In this document: positions 1 through 10,253 of the stretch, piece after piece
How the letters are laid out: each line of letters opens with the position of its first letter
How positions within the stretch are numbered: the stretch's first letter is position 1
Assembly: GCA_003707065.3 (NCBI GenBank)
Contig: PPXM03000001.1
Coordinates: 1,364,001 to 1,428,000 of the forward strand
From: Trigonopsis variabilis
Lineage: Eukaryota; Ascomycota; Trigonopsidomycetes; Trigonopsidales; Trigonopsidaceae
Reading direction: 5' to 3'
DNA length: 64,000 nt
Program-made: the position numbers and the translations under genes
The notes under the pieces: generated by a model
Told to the model about the DNA's origin: nothing
The model's database searches: none
The model's input: the letters and a program-made list of their open reading frames with translations, nothing else

Positions 1-803
1 TTCGACAAATCTTCTTTTCAATGGGATTCAGTGAAATGCCAACAAATCAATATGTCGACTCTGGTTTCTGGAACTTTGACGCTCTTTACGTTCCTCAACA
101 ACACCCTGCGCGAGACCTTCAAGATACATTCTACCTAAAGGATCCCGCCGAGGCAGACATCTGTCCAGACCATGATTATGTCGACAAAGTCCACAAAGTT
201 CATGAACAAGGCGCTTTCGGCTCAATTGGTTACAGGTACCCTTGGAAGCTTAGCGAGACCAAACGCCTTGTTCTGCGCACACACACCACCGCTATCTCAG
301 CTGCCATGTTATATCAGCTGGCCAAAGACCCCCGCCCAGCTCGATACTTTTCGATCGACCGAGTGTTTCGGAATGAGACCGTCGATGCCACCCACTTGGC
401 CGAGTTCCATCAAGTCGAAGGAGTCATTGCCGATTACAACCTCTCTCTGGGCGATTTGATTGGGTTCATGGAGAGCTTCTTTGGCAAGATGGGCGTCAAG
501 AATCTCCGTTTCAAGCCAGCCTACAACCCATACACCGAGCCCAGTATGGAGATCTTCTCCTGGCATGAGGGCCTGCAAAAATGGGTCGAGATCGGTAACT
601 CGGGTATGTTCCGACCAGAAATGCTAGAGCCTATGGGGCTTCCTAAGAATATGCGAGTTCACGGCTGGGGTCTCTCTTTGGAGCGGCCAACCATGATCAA
701 ATATGGAGTCAGCAACATCAGAGAGCTCCTCGGACATAAGGTTTCCCTTGATTTTATTGAGAAGAATCCAGCCGTTCGACTGGATCAAGAGATTGAGGTC
801 TAA
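1..803 (+). CDS. FRS2: Phenylalanyl-tRNA synthetase alpha subunit, cytosolic (3' part only)
   Basis: The class II catalytic subunit charges tRNA-Phe in the cytosol as an (alpha-beta)2 enzyme with Frs1. The window opens inside the gene: the frame is open from base 3 (RQIFFS then [11 protein letters not shown]) and ends at TAA 801-803, so the N-terminal part lies outside. Visible class II features are the FWNFDAL...PQQHPARD region, motif 2 ([19 protein letters not shown]) and motif 3 ([19 protein letters not shown]) followed by the C-terminal RELLGHK. These match the eukaryotic/archaeal PheRS alpha family closely. No intron is seen in the visible part. The ATG at 21 is internal, not the start. 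Identification is very secure; only the 5' end is unknown. Confidence 0.97.
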   Translation, partial: RQIFFSMGFSEMPTNQYVDSGFWNFDALYVPQQHPARDLQDTFYLKDPAEADICPDHDYVDKVHKVHEQGAFGSIGYRYPWKLSETKRLVLRTHTTAISAAMLYQLAKDPRPARYFSIDRVFRNETVDATHLAEFHQVEGVIADYNLSLGDLIGFMESFFGKMGVKNLRFKPAYNPYTEPSMEIFSWHEGLQKWVEIGNSGMFRPEMLEPMGLPKNMRVHGWGLSLERPTMIKYGVSNIRELLGHKVSLDFIEKNPAVRLDQEIEV

Positions 804-1113
804 TAGAAGAAGCTGATTGTCACGATCGCACGTAGAACCTGCAGCAACAAAAGTAAACTCCCTTCTGAGCATGCCGCATAGTTTTCCTTGCTTCTTTTAT
901 TTATACATCACGCCCACAACCCAAGATCGCCCAAGATCGTCATCGTCGTTCTTTTAGAGGCGTCTCTTGCTCTTTCCCTATCGTTCCAGAATATGACTTC
1001 CGGGTAAATGTTGGCGACACGTTGCGCTCGAGAGTGTAGCGACTAGATCCAGTACTATTCTTTTCGATTCGAAACATTTCGGGTATAGACGACTGGATTG
1101 ACGATTGTTGAGG
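804..1113. other. Intergenic: FRS2 3' flank and SERCA promoter/5' UTR
   Basis: This 310-bp stretch holds the FRS2 3' flank and the upstream region of the calcium pump. No reading frame with family resemblance was found, and no clear TATA box or recognised regulator site. Confidence 0.6.
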
Positions 1114-4100
1114 ATGGAAGACGCATACAGCAATGAAATCAACGAAGTGGAGAAATACCTTCAAGTGTCTTCGACCAGCGGGCTGCGATCGGATGAAGTG
1201 AAGGAGAGAATTAGCCAGTACGGCAAAAATGGTAAGTAGATAAGATATGGCAAAAGCTGCACATGATCAAAAGTGCTTTAGAACAAGTGCAATTAGCTGT
1301 TCCTCGGTATAGTTCCCTTGAAGCTGCTATTATATAGCGCCAGCGCCTCTGATGTGAAACTCGAGAAGCGCTTTTTGATCTTTTTCTATTTAAACGCCTG
1401 GCAAAGTTCTCGAGATTGCAATCTCATATAGGAAATCAAGAACAAGTCTAACTGATAGAACTCCCCGAAGAACCCACAACGCCACTATGGCAGCTGATAC
1501 TAGAGCAGTTCACCGACAAACTTGTCCTCATTCTTCTTGGATCGGCTGCCGTATCATTTTTTCTCGCTCTATTGGACTCTTCTGAAGGGGCATCTGCGTT
1601 TGTGGATCCGATTGTGATTCTAATTATCCTGATTCTCAATGCGATTGTTGGAGTACAGCAAGAGACATCAGCAGAGGCGGCGATTGCTGCGCTCGCAGAA
1701 TACGCACCTGCTGAAGCAAAGGTCATACGAGATGGCAAACTTCACCGTATCAGTGCAGTGGATCTGGTTCCTGGAGATGTGATTGATTTGGCAGTTGGGG
1801 ATTTGATTCCTGCCGACTGCCGAATCGTGTCGATCTTATCAAATTCCTTTTTGGTTGACCAGGCTCTCCTCACAGGTGAAAGTGAAAGCGTGGGAAAGGA
1901 AGTTGGAGCTGTTAAGGTTGAGAATGCGGTGAAGCAAGACCAGATCAACATGGTCTTTTCTGGTACTACTGTCACTGTAGGACATGCCCGAGCAATTGTT
2001 GTGCTTACGGGAACCATGACTGCTCTAGGCAATATCCATAATAGCATCATCTCTCAAATAAGCGAAGATTCGCCCCTGAAGCAAAAATTGGACGAGTTTG
2101 GTGATAGACTGGCCCAAGTCATCACTGTCATCTGTATTGCGGTGTGGGTCATCAATATCCCAAATTTTAACGATCCTGGTTTTGGAGGGGTCTTGAAGGG
2201 GGCTATCTATTACTTCAAGATCGCCGTGGCTCTTGCCGTCGCTGCTATTCCTGAAGGTCTGGCTGTCGTCATTACGACTTGCCTGGCTCTTGGTACGCGA
2301 AAAATGGCTTCAAAGAACGCAATCGTGCGAAGTCTTCCCAGTGTCGAGACTCTGGGAAATACAAGCGTTATTTGCTCTGACAAGACCGGTACCCTCACGA
2401 CCAATGACATGACCGTGACCGAGCTTGTCCATCTCGGATCTGGCCTTGGCCAAGTGTCATATAGATGTCGATCTAATGGAAAAGTAGAACTTGTTGATGA
2501 GAGCGGGCGAGTTGTCAAGAGCAATGGAACTCTACGTCAGATGGCTCTGATTGCATCTTTGTGCAATAACGCCACGATTTCTTACGATCGAAACATCAAT
2601 GCTTTCGCCAAAGTTGGTGAGCCTACTGAGACAGCGCTTAAAGTTGCTGTGGAAGCCTTGGACGATGGACAGCCGGAAGGATACGGTTCTCTTAATCATT
2701 ATTGGGCCTCAAAGTTCCCCATCTCGAATACGTTTGAATTCTCTCGAGATCGTAAAAGTATGTCTGTTATCGCCAATGGCCAATTGTTGGTCAAAGGAGC
2801 CCCTGAGAGTATTTTGGAGCGTTGTTCAAGTGCGGTTGTGGGCTCGGAAGGCAAACTGTCGATAATGACTGACGATATGAAGGCTAAATTACTGGATATC
2901 AATTCTAAGCTCGGAAAACAAGGTCTTCGAGTCATTGCATTGGCCTATAATACTTCAGCCCTGAGCAATCCTACGGTTTATACAGCGTCGACTCCCAAGG
3001 ACTATAAGGAGCTGGAAAGCGATTTGACTTTTGTTGGCTTTGCAGCAATGATGGACCCTCCTCGTGAGGAAGTGAAAGGTGCCATCAAAAAATGCGAGCG
3101 GGCCGGAATTCGAGTGTTGGTCATCACTGGCGATAATCAACAAACAGCTGAAACCGTCTGCCGCCAGATCGGGCTCTTCAAATCGAATGAGGATATCGCT
3201 GGAAAAAGCTTCACTGGTTCTGATCTGGAGCGTTTTTCTGAGTTGGAACGAAGAGAGATTGTAAAGACTGCCGTTTTGTTTTCTCGAACAGAGCCTCACC
3301 ACAAGAATCTTTTAGTTTCTGCTCTTCAAAACAATGGAGAGATTGTTGCTATGACGGGTGATGGAGTGAATGACGCTCCAGCCATCAAACAGGCTGATAT
3401 TGGCATTGCCATGGGCAGTGGTACCGACGTGGCTCGATTAGCCGCTGATATGGTCTTGGCTGATGATAACTTTGCCACGATTGAAGTTGCAGTCGAAGAA
3501 GGACGGTCGATTTATAGCAACACGCAGCAATTTGTGCGTTATCTGATCTCGTCCAATATCGGCGAGGTTGTATCAATTTTCCTCACTGCGTTGGTGGGCA
3601 TGCCAGAAGCGTTGATTCCCGTGCAGCTCTTGTGGGTGAACCTTGTCACTGATGGACTTCCTGCTACAGCGTTAGGGTTTAACCCCCCAGATAAGGCCAT
3701 CATGTCGCGCCCACCGCGACCCAGAGATGAACCTTTGGTGACGGGCTGGCTATTTTTACGATACATGATTGTAGGAACTTATGTTGGATTTGCTACTGTT
3801 TTTGGATATGCATGGTGGTTTATTTATTACTCCCAGGGGCCCCAGATTTCTTGGAATCAGCTTACGCATTTTCATTCGTGCCCAGCAAGCTTTCCCGAAA
3901 TCGGATGTGGGATCTTTACTGGCGACGAGGCGGTCAGAGCGTCGACCATTTCTCTTTCCATCTTGGTTGTCATTGAAATGTTCAATGCCATGAATGGCTT
4001 GAGCTCCTCAGACTCCCTTTTGGTCTTTCCGTTGTGGCGAAATCTCTACTTGGTCGGCGCCATTACTCTCTCTATCATCCTCCATCTTGGAATCATCTAC

Positions 4101-4271
4101 ATCCCCATTCTTCAGACCATGTTTAGCGTGAGTCAGTTGAATGGAGACGAGTGGCTGGCGGTTGTTGTCATCAGCTTCCCTGTCATTCTTATCGATGAAG
4201 CGCTCAAGCTCATCGAACGCAACTATATCACAAAGTCGCCCAAGACGCAAGGGCATGCAAAAGTGGAATAA
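1114..4271 (+). CDS. SERCA-type P-type Ca2+-ATPase (P2A)
   Basis: An ATP-driven pump expected to load Ca2+ into the ER/Golgi lumen. Two exons, 1114-1231 and 1459-4271, give 976 residues, the usual SERCA length. The 227-nt intron (1232-1458) starts GTAAGT and ends CTAACTGATAG; joining restores [13 protein letters not shown]. The actuator has TGES near residue 178, and TM4 carries PEGL near 304. Phosphorylation motif DKTGTLTT has its Asp near 347, and the hinge reads [10 protein letters not shown]. Calcium ligands are recognisable: SSNIGEV in TM5, [16 protein letters not shown] in TM6, and EMFNAMN in TM8. PEGL is followed by AVV, as I recall for fungal SERCA (NCA-1 type), rather than PAV. S. 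cerevisiae lacks this pump. It converges with PUP3, with 116 bp between stop codons. Confidence 0.95.
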
Positions 4272-4387
4272 AGTGGAGAACACGGGAAAGAGGGACATAT
4301 AGATTAGTTAATTAATGTGAGTTTTAACGAGACTACGCGTGGGTCCATGCAATAGAATGCCATTAAAGTCTAGACTAGACCGTATCA

Positions 4388-5040
4388 TTAATCCTGCCTT
4401 GATTTCAAGAGCCGTTTAACAACTTTATCCTTGGTGATGATGTAAACCGTGGCACCCCAGCCACTCAAGCAATCCCGGTCTTGAGCGTTCAACAGAGCCT
4501 GAGAGATGGTCTCAAACAAATCTTCAGGCTCGAGATCAGGCTCCCATAGACTTTCGCACATACCAAACAGCTGATCAGATGCCGTACCGGTCACCGCAAA
4601 GTCTTTCGAGTAGTCGATGCATCCAATAAGGTCAAAACTACATATAAATGGCTTATTCGTCTTCGAGTTGATGCCAGCCACAATTGGGCCGATAAAATAA
4701 GGTCCAAAGCGTTTTTCGTATAAACTGGATGAAACAAGATTCGCAAACGTTTCTGGTTCTATATTCCGCTCCTCTCGTAGCCGGTAGAGATTCGTCTTGT
4801 ATCTGAAAGTGTCCCGTCTAGGTGTTAGAATACCCATCATCCACAGACTTACAAAGTCAGTACATCGGTGGCAAGACCTGTCAGACCCAAGAAAACATGT
4901 CCGTAATTGAAAATCTTGGGGAAATCATTACTAACGGTCAAGGCCTGCATTCCCAACCGCATGTCACAGGCAATCGCAACGCAATCTTTACCAACCATTG
5001 CCACACAGGCGCCTCCATTGATCGATGACGGATCCGACAT
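4388..5040 (-). CDS. PUP3: 20S proteasome subunit beta-3
   Basis: A non-catalytic beta subunit of the 20S core, in cytosol and nucleus. Two exons on the minus strand, 5040-4853 and 4817-4388, flank a 35-nt intron (4818-4852, GTAAGT to CTAACACCTAG). The 205-residue product equals the length of yeast Pup3. The start is the ATG at 5040-5038, because [10 protein letters not shown] is the family start. SSINGG sits where active beta subunits have the cleaved propeptide and catalytic Thr, as expected for beta-3. Other hallmarks are [39 protein letters not shown] and [12 protein letters not shown]. It is divergent from the UBX gene, with 208 bp between start codons. Confidence 0.97.
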
Positions 5041-5103
5041 TGAGCACAAGTAGCACAACCAGAGTCAGATAGGATTCGCGGTTCTATAGGTCTCCTAAAA
5101 GGT

Positions 5104-5112
5104 CGTGGCGAA
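5104..5112 (+). promoter_or_regulatory. PACE-like (Rpn4-type) element in the PUP3/UBX divergent promoter
   Basis: CGTGGCGAA matches 7 of 9 positions of the proteasome-associated control element GGTGGCAAA known from budding yeasts. It lies 64 bp upstream of the PUP3 start and 137 bp upstream of the UBX start. The match is imperfect and could be chance; the location is the main argument. Confidence 0.3.
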
Positions 5113-5248
5113 CAGAGTGACGACGACGACCAAAGACGAAGGTTGCCGTGCCAACCTAATCACTGATCTCGCCGAGTCCTTCTTAGCCTGCACTAAGAAC
5201 CATTATTAATTGCCTCTTTTGATCCCATAGGCGACCGCTAGAGATATA

Positions 5249-6645
5249 ATGCATGTAATTGTCGAATATGGAGTACACCGGGTGACTGTCAACGCGACTC
5301 CAGCTACTTTATTGAGCGAAATCAAAGAGCAAGCATGTAAAGTGGTCAAGGTCGATGAGGAGAAGTTCGGGCTAGCAGGACCTGGGAAGAAGCCACTGGA
5401 CTTGTCCTTGTCAGTTCGACTTGCCAGCTTAGCTGCGGGATCAAAACTGAGCCTGGTTAAAAGGACATCAGGACCAAACAATGTGAATATTGCACTACAG
5501 GTTGGAAAAGAGAGGCGGATTTTGACAGCTCCGGCCGATATGTCATTATGGGGGATCTTGAGGATGTTTGAGACCACGTCGGGCACCAACATTACTACAC
5601 AAGTGATCGACGGGTACCACTATGTTCCTGCGGTCCAGATCATCAATAGAGAGGTGTCTACTTTGGACGGGCTATGTAAGAGTTTATCTTCATTTGGTGT
5701 TACCAATGGGTCCATTGCCCTTCGCATAAGTTATAAAAACTCCGGGCACTCTTTACAGGACAATGCGATGCGATATCCCCAGTTATTCGATCCTCAATCA
5801 ACCTCGACCTTTGACGATAAACAACAAGAACCAGAGATAACCAAAGCTGATGAACCAGAAATTAAGAATCATGCTGCCCTGACCCATAATGAGACGCCTG
5901 CGGGTCCTTCTTTGAGCGCAGGACGAAAGATTGCCGTCTATGTTCCTTCTCTTAGTAAAGACAATATTAAGCTTTCGTCAGGCGAAGATGAAGATGAAGA
6001 CTATGAAGTTACAACATCTCAAGCTAGAGTTTATCAAAGCCAGCTATCGAAGATGGCTCAGACTGATGATGGACCGTTGTTGACGAAAGAACTAAGGCAA
6101 AAGAGATTGCAAGAGCTAGAAGAGAAGCTAAAGCAGGCCACTGTGAGCATCAGAGTTCGGTTTCCTGACCAAAGCCATCTCGATACCGAGTTCACTGGAT
6201 CAGAAACTATCGGAGATCTTATGGATTTTGTCAAGTCTGTTATCCGAGAGCCCGACACTCCTTTTCAGCTGTGTAAGTGATTATTCTAGTGATCTTATGG
6301 CTTGTTACTAACTAACATATAGACACGGTGCCTCCCAAAACTATCCTGCAAAATAGAGATGCTTTAATCGGACTGACCTTACGAGGGCCTCGAGTAGTCG
6401 TTCACTTTGAACTCCAGTCTAAGCCTTCAAATAAGGATCTGTGTCTGTCGTCGAATGACTACTATTACCTACGACGGGAGTATCTTAACGAAGCCAGGGA
6501 TGTCTCGGAGGCCAGCAGAGCAGCGCAGCAGTTGGGGGTCGATAGAGAGCCTAGAAGGATCCAGCAAGCTGAGATCCAACAAGATAAAAAGGGAAAGCCT
6601 GGGGGAAAAACTTTGCCAAAGTGGTTCAAACCTGGTCGATGGTGA
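5249..6645 (+). CDS. TUG/ASPSCR1-like UBX-domain Cdc48 cofactor
   Basis: Proteins of this type bind the p97/Cdc48 ATPase through a C-terminal UBX domain. Two exons, 5249-6272 and 6323-6645, give 448 residues. The 50-nt intron (6273-6322) runs from GTAAGT to TTACTAACTAACATATAG, an almost perfect TACTAAC branch site. Residues 1-75 form the N-terminal ubiquitin-like fold typical of TUG proteins (VEYGVHRVTVNATP; GLAGPGKKPLDLSLSVRLA). The middle is acidic and polar. The UBX domain spans about 297-372 (VRFPDQSHLDTEF; the intron splits FQL-YTVPPKTIL). The tail LPKWFKPGRW resembles the LPKW tail of ASPL/TUG. It is the probable counterpart of yeast Ubx4. The symbol is left blank because several UBX paralogues exist. 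It shares a short divergent promoter with PUP3. Confidence 0.88.
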
Positions 6646-6748
6646 ATGGAAAGGAAGAAGGGTTTTGAATATCTTCAACGAGAACATGAAACAGAATGAT
6701 AGAGTCCGTACGCAAGATTGAAACATGAACATTTGTATTTTACATCAC

Positions 6749-7094
6749 TTAATGACCCCGGGCACGAGATTCAGCAATGACTCGGGTCATCTCCTCAACC
6801 TTTCGCTTGGCACGGCCGAAAGTACCAAGTCTTCGCTTAGCAAGCTTGCGAGCCCGCTTCTCCTTGTTGTTTCGGATAAGTTCAACAACTCGGCGTTCAT
6901 AAGGAGCAAGACTAGACGTTAGCTACCACGATCGATGACGGTGAGCCTTACCCAGTGACTTCCTTGACTAAAGATCGAACGAAAGCAGTGCGCTTTGAAA
7001 GCTTTCCCTTTTGATACGAGATCTTCTTAGGGACGTCACGAGGAGTGACTTGATGGCCCTTATTGAGGCCGGTAGCGAGTCCTGACTTGACCAT
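6749..7094 (-). CDS. RPL36: 60S ribosomal protein eL36
   Basis: A structural protein of the large ribosomal subunit. Exons 7094-6952 and 6911-6749 flank a 40-nt intron (6912-6951, GTAAGG to CTAACGTCTAG), giving 101 residues against about 100 in the family. The product begins [18 protein letters not shown] and continues [16 protein letters not shown]. Exon 2 begins LAPYERR and ends [11 protein letters not shown]. The ATG at 7094-7092 is chosen because GLNKG lies close behind it, as in all eL36 proteins. It converges with the UBX gene, with 103 bp between stops. A HomolD-like box lies about 58 bp upstream of the start. Confidence 0.96.
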
Positions 7095-7930
7095 GTTGAT
7101 GGATAGCTCTCGTAAAGATGCGTGGGAAGTGATGTGACAATCCAGGGCTTGCGTGACTGTACTACTTTTCATGTCACGAGACACTTTGTCTTTTAATTAT
7201 GTCTTGTATCACTTTCATTGCTCCCAACCGCATGACCCTCCAACGCTCACTGGCAACGGAAGTTCTCAATTACAAGAATCTTCTGTTCCGACTATGTAGT
7301 GACATGACATAGTAGTATTCTATACAGTGCTGAATAATCGCTTGTCATGATTTTCAGTTGATGCGTTATTTTTTACACGAGAAGTCATGCTTTGAGTCCG
7401 CACGCTATTTATGTTAATAAAACAATAGCAAACAGTTGTGCAAGAGTCTGGGCCCCGGGTTAGATAGGGAAACGAAGAAGATTCATCGAGGAAACGGCGA
7501 AAGTTGCTTGTTTTGCCGAGTTACTGTTCCAAGCTCTGGTTTGCTTGAGACGGCACAGTTCTTATGATCAGGTGTCGTTGATATGAGGTTCTTTTTACGC
7601 TGAATTCACAACTCTGGATTGTTTGTTCCTGTTTGCTTTCTTATTTGAAGATCTCTGTACTCGTCTAGTCTGATATACCATCATCTGAGGTCGGATTACG
7701 CGTCGGCTGGTCAGGTCATTCTTCTCGTTCTGAATTGGATAGCTTCTCGAATAGCGAGTAAACCACAACTAGACTGCTTTTGAATTTGCATCTTATACGG
7801 CTATTGGGAATTTTACTGTTGGTGATGTGTGCGCTTCCCAATGTGGTTGACTTGCTGACGTGGCCGTCTGATCAGGTCAATAACTCGTTTCCCGGCCTCA
7901 TCTTTCTGCTATGGTCACATTCTCTATAAA
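7095..7930. other. Intergenic: divergent promoters of RPL36 and the cytochrome b5 reductase gene
   Basis: 836 bp between two divergent start codons. Apart from the HomolD-like box close to RPL36 I see no coding potential, repeat or RNA gene. TATAAA at 7925-7930 directly abuts the reductase ATG and is too close to be its TATA box. Confidence 0.55.
7152..7159 (-). promoter_or_regulatory. HomolD-like box of RPL36
   Basis: Read on the RPL36 strand this is CAGTCACG, an exact match to the HomolD consensus CAGTCAC[A/G] that acts as a TATA substitute in fission-yeast ribosomal protein promoters. It lies 58-65 bp upstream of the RPL36 ATG, a suitable distance. Function is inferred from the motif and position only. 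Confidence 0.5.
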
Positions 7931-8773
7931 ATGAGAACCTCGCAGCGTGTCAGCAGAGGCATGTTTAAATTTATCGCTTTTGGTGTCGCAGGAGGCCTTG
8001 CAGGACTGTTGGGTTGGAGTACAACGGTGAGGGCATATAACAAGACCTTGTTTCCAAACTACCTAGGGGTTTCTTTGGAGCTAATATCATCAAAGGCATT
8101 GACTCATGATACAAAGGTTCTTACTTTTGGTCTACCAGACGAACTAAAGGGCACTGGTTTAGCTCCTGGAAAAGCGATTCTTGCTCAAATCCGCAATCCT
8201 ATCACTAACTCAACCTGCGTTCGACCTTACTCGCCGATAAATGCGGGCGAGGACCCAACCCAATATCTTCAACTGGCTATCAAGAACTTGAACAATAAAG
8301 GCGCTAGTGGAGCCCTTCATTCTCTCGTTCCTGGAGATAAAGTTACATTCAGAGGACCGCTTCCAATACATAACGTTGATCTGACCTCAATCCAATCTCT
8401 CAACTTGATTGCTGGTGGTTCAGGTATTACTCCGCTCTATTCAATTCTCGGGTATCTTATTGAGAATCAACCGCAGTCGAAGGTAAACTTGATCTATGCC
8501 AATAAGTCTGTTGATGATATCATGCTCAAGCATGAACTGGATGCTCTACAACAACAGCACCCCGATCGTCTCCATATCACCCATATTCTTGGCAAAACAG
8601 AGGGAATTGATGAGTCCAATACTTTTGAAGGTCGCGTCACAGGCTCAATTTTGGACAAGATCATCTGGCCTGACTCTGACATCTTCGTGTGTGGGCCGGA
8701 CGGCCTTGTTAATTTATTAACCAAAAAGGGCCATCTATTGGAGAAATATCCAGGAAAGAAAGTCGTTTTCTGA
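7931..8773 (+). CDS. NADH-cytochrome b5 reductase-like flavoprotein (Mcr1/Cbr family)
   Basis: Predicted membrane-anchored FAD enzyme that passes electrons from NADH to a haem or quinone acceptor. Single exon, 280 residues, near the usual length of 280-300. A hydrophobic anchor at about residues 11-29 follows a basic start, as in outer-mitochondrial or ER forms. The FAD motif RPYSP lies near residue 97, the NAD-binding GGSGITPLYSIL near 161, and a CGP near 257. The last motif reads CGPDGLVN rather than the usual CGPPPM, so this may be a divergent paralogue. Mcr1 and Cbr1 cannot be told apart from sequence alone, so no symbol is given. Confidence 0.88.
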   Translation: MRTSQRVSRGMFKFIAFGVAGGLAGLLGWSTTVRAYNKTLFPNYLGVSLELISSKALTHDTKVLTFGLPDELKGTGLAPGKAILAQIRNPITNSTCVRPYSPINAGEDPTQYLQLAIKNLNNKGASGALHSLVPGDKVTFRGPLPIHNVDLTSIQSLNLIAGGSGITPLYSILGYLIENQPQSKVNLIYANKSVDDIMLKHELDALQQQHPDRLHITHILGKTEGIDESNTFEGRVTGSILDKIIWPDSDIFVCGPDGLVNLLTKKGHLLEKYPGKKVVF

Positions 8774-9068
8774 CTTCTTATATCTATTTGTATCTCTGTT
8801 GAACAGAATCCTTTTAATCCACATCAAATGTAATCTTTTGAAAATATCTTCCGGACTTCTCGTGATTGTAATTCTTATTTACAACTGTGATCTTTACTTT
8901 CTGAGCAGATCTAAGGTGCTTCTACAGTTCTCAACGCGGATCATCGTTCCGCTCCGTTGCATGGCGCCTGAGAACCCACGATAGCTAATGGATGACGTGG
9001 TGCAAGAAAAAGAACTTAGTTTTTACTTAGGTACGTGCTTACAGAGGGACAAAGCCGAATTAATTGAT

Positions 9069-9095
9069 CGAGGCGGCCGAGGCGACCGAGGCGAT
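9069..9095 (+). promoter_or_regulatory. Three tandem copies of a 9-bp CGAGGCGRY element
   Basis: CGAGGCGGC, CGAGGCGAC and CGAGGCGAT follow one another without spacer and are bracketed by GATCG and CGATC-type ends. The array is GC-rich in AT-richer surroundings and ends 9 bp before a TATA box, so a regulator binding site is likely. No known regulator is assigned. Confidence 0.5.
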
Positions 9096-9104
9096 CAACG
9101 TTAA

Positions 9105-9112
9105 TATATATA
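9105..9112 (+). promoter_or_regulatory. TATA box of the secreted repeat protein gene
   Basis: TATATATA lies 43 bp upstream of the ATG at 9156, a canonical core-promoter arrangement. It supports strong, regulated transcription of the next gene. Confidence 0.55.
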
Positions 9113-9155
9113 GATCGACTTGACAAGATGACACTCTTTCTCTCGCTAAACTTCT

Positions 9156-10253
9156 ATGAACTATCTCTTGGCAGCACTGTTGGTTTGCTTTTCCAATCAA
9201 GTCAGAACGGCTTCTGTTCCCTTGATTATTGGACAGCGCTATCGAGATAGCTATCACACTTCTGCTATCGAGCGATATAGAACCTCTGAATCTTTTCAAA
9301 AAGAAGCGAAAGATCACCCCTTGAGGCCTCTCTATCTGGAAACAGAAGGATTCAAGGTCAAGAGAGCTGTCGAAGATGGCCCTGTCTCTGGGGGTGCTTT
9401 GCACAAGCTAGCAGACGTGTCCAGATCAGATCAATTCAATTTAGGGGCACACAGTGTCTCCAGGGCCGAGTGTGTATTTGATGTACCAGTCGGCATCAAA
9501 GGAAGCGCTTTAAGCGCAAGCTGTCTGGAGGGAGATCTTGCTTGCGCCGGTCTTCCTGATGAACTGGCCCATGAAACTACGAACGTGGCCCAAGACGCTC
9601 TTTTTGATCTTGCCTGTGTCTCGTTTGATGGCGAAGGAGCCAAATCTGATCTTTTTCCTCGGAATGAAGATGAAACTGTGACTAAGGCAGAAGAAGGCAC
9701 TGTCGATGAACCACTAGATCAGATTGCAAATGAACTGGATGAGGCTCGGGAAGAGACTGAATCTGTGAATGAATCTCTGGATGACGCTCTGGATGACGCT
9801 CTGGATGACACTCTGGATGAAGCTCTGGACGAAGCTCTGGACGGAGCTCTGGACGGAGCTCTGGATGAGGCTCTGTATGAAGCTCTGGATGAAACCCTAG
9901 ATGAAGCTCTGGATGACGCTCTGTATGAAGGTCTGGATGAAGGTCTGGATGAGGCCCTAGATGAAGCTCTAGATGAAGCTCAAGACGGAGAAGAGGTAAG
10001 AACGTTTTTTATGACGACCAATAGCACTCAAGCCTCTTCAATTAGTGACGAGACAAGTCTTCAAGATGGCGGCACTGCGATAGAGATTGTACTTGCTCGA
10101 AAAGTCTTGGAATTGATTGAATTTTCAGTAAATCTACCCAGCAAAGTGAAAAGCGTCGTTGAATATGCCTACAAATTACGCAATTCATTCCCAAAAAAGA
10201 TTTCCTCCATTAAAAACTCTATTGGAAGGTTAGGAGGCCGCACTTTCGATTAA
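9156..10253 (+). CDS. Predicted secreted acidic protein with LDEA tetrapeptide repeats
   Basis: A 365-residue single-exon gene without a recognised family. The N-terminus is a classical signal peptide ([15 protein letters not shown], likely cut near residue 20). A dibasic site (KVKR, residues 67-70) could be cut by a Kex2-type protease. The central region is strongly acidic. Residues 208-275 consist of 17 consecutive tetrapeptides of the form L-D/Y-D/E/G-A/T/G, encoded by a 12-bp minisatellite. The C-terminal 75 residues are different, with basic and hydrophobic patches ([31 protein letters not shown]). I infer a secreted or wall-associated protein. Helical repeats of Leu with acidic residues could form an amphipathic surface. 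Function is unknown. The gene has an unusually clear promoter. Confidence 0.75.
   Translation: MNYLLAALLVCFSNQVRTASVPLIIGQRYRDSYHTSAIERYRTSESFQKEAKDHPLRPLYLETEGFKVKRAVEDGPVSGGALHKLADVSRSDQFNLGAHSVSRAECVFDVPVGIKGSALSASCLEGDLACAGLPDELAHETTNVAQDALFDLACVSFDGEGAKSDLFPRNEDETVTKAEEGTVDEPLDQIANELDEAREETESVNESLDDALDDALDDTLDEALDEALDGALDGALDEALYEALDETLDEALDDALYEGLDEGLDEALDEALDEAQDGEEVRTFFMTTNSTQASSISDETSLQDGGTAIEIVLARKVLELIEFSVNLPSKVKSVVEYAYKLRNSFPKKISSIKNSIGRLGGRTFD
9777..9980 (+). repeat. 12-bp coding minisatellite, 17 units
   Basis: Seventeen in-frame units resembling CTGGATGAAGCT, with drift mainly at the second and third codons. No unit carries a frame-breaking change. The unit length being a multiple of three keeps the frame whatever the copy number. 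Confidence 0.9.

Larger units (their letters stand above)
8774..9155. other. Intergenic: promoter of the secreted repeat protein
   Basis: 382 bp. The 5' part is the reductase 3' flank and contains no supported gene. The 3' part holds the three tandem 9-bp units and the TATA box listed separately. Confidence 0.6.
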
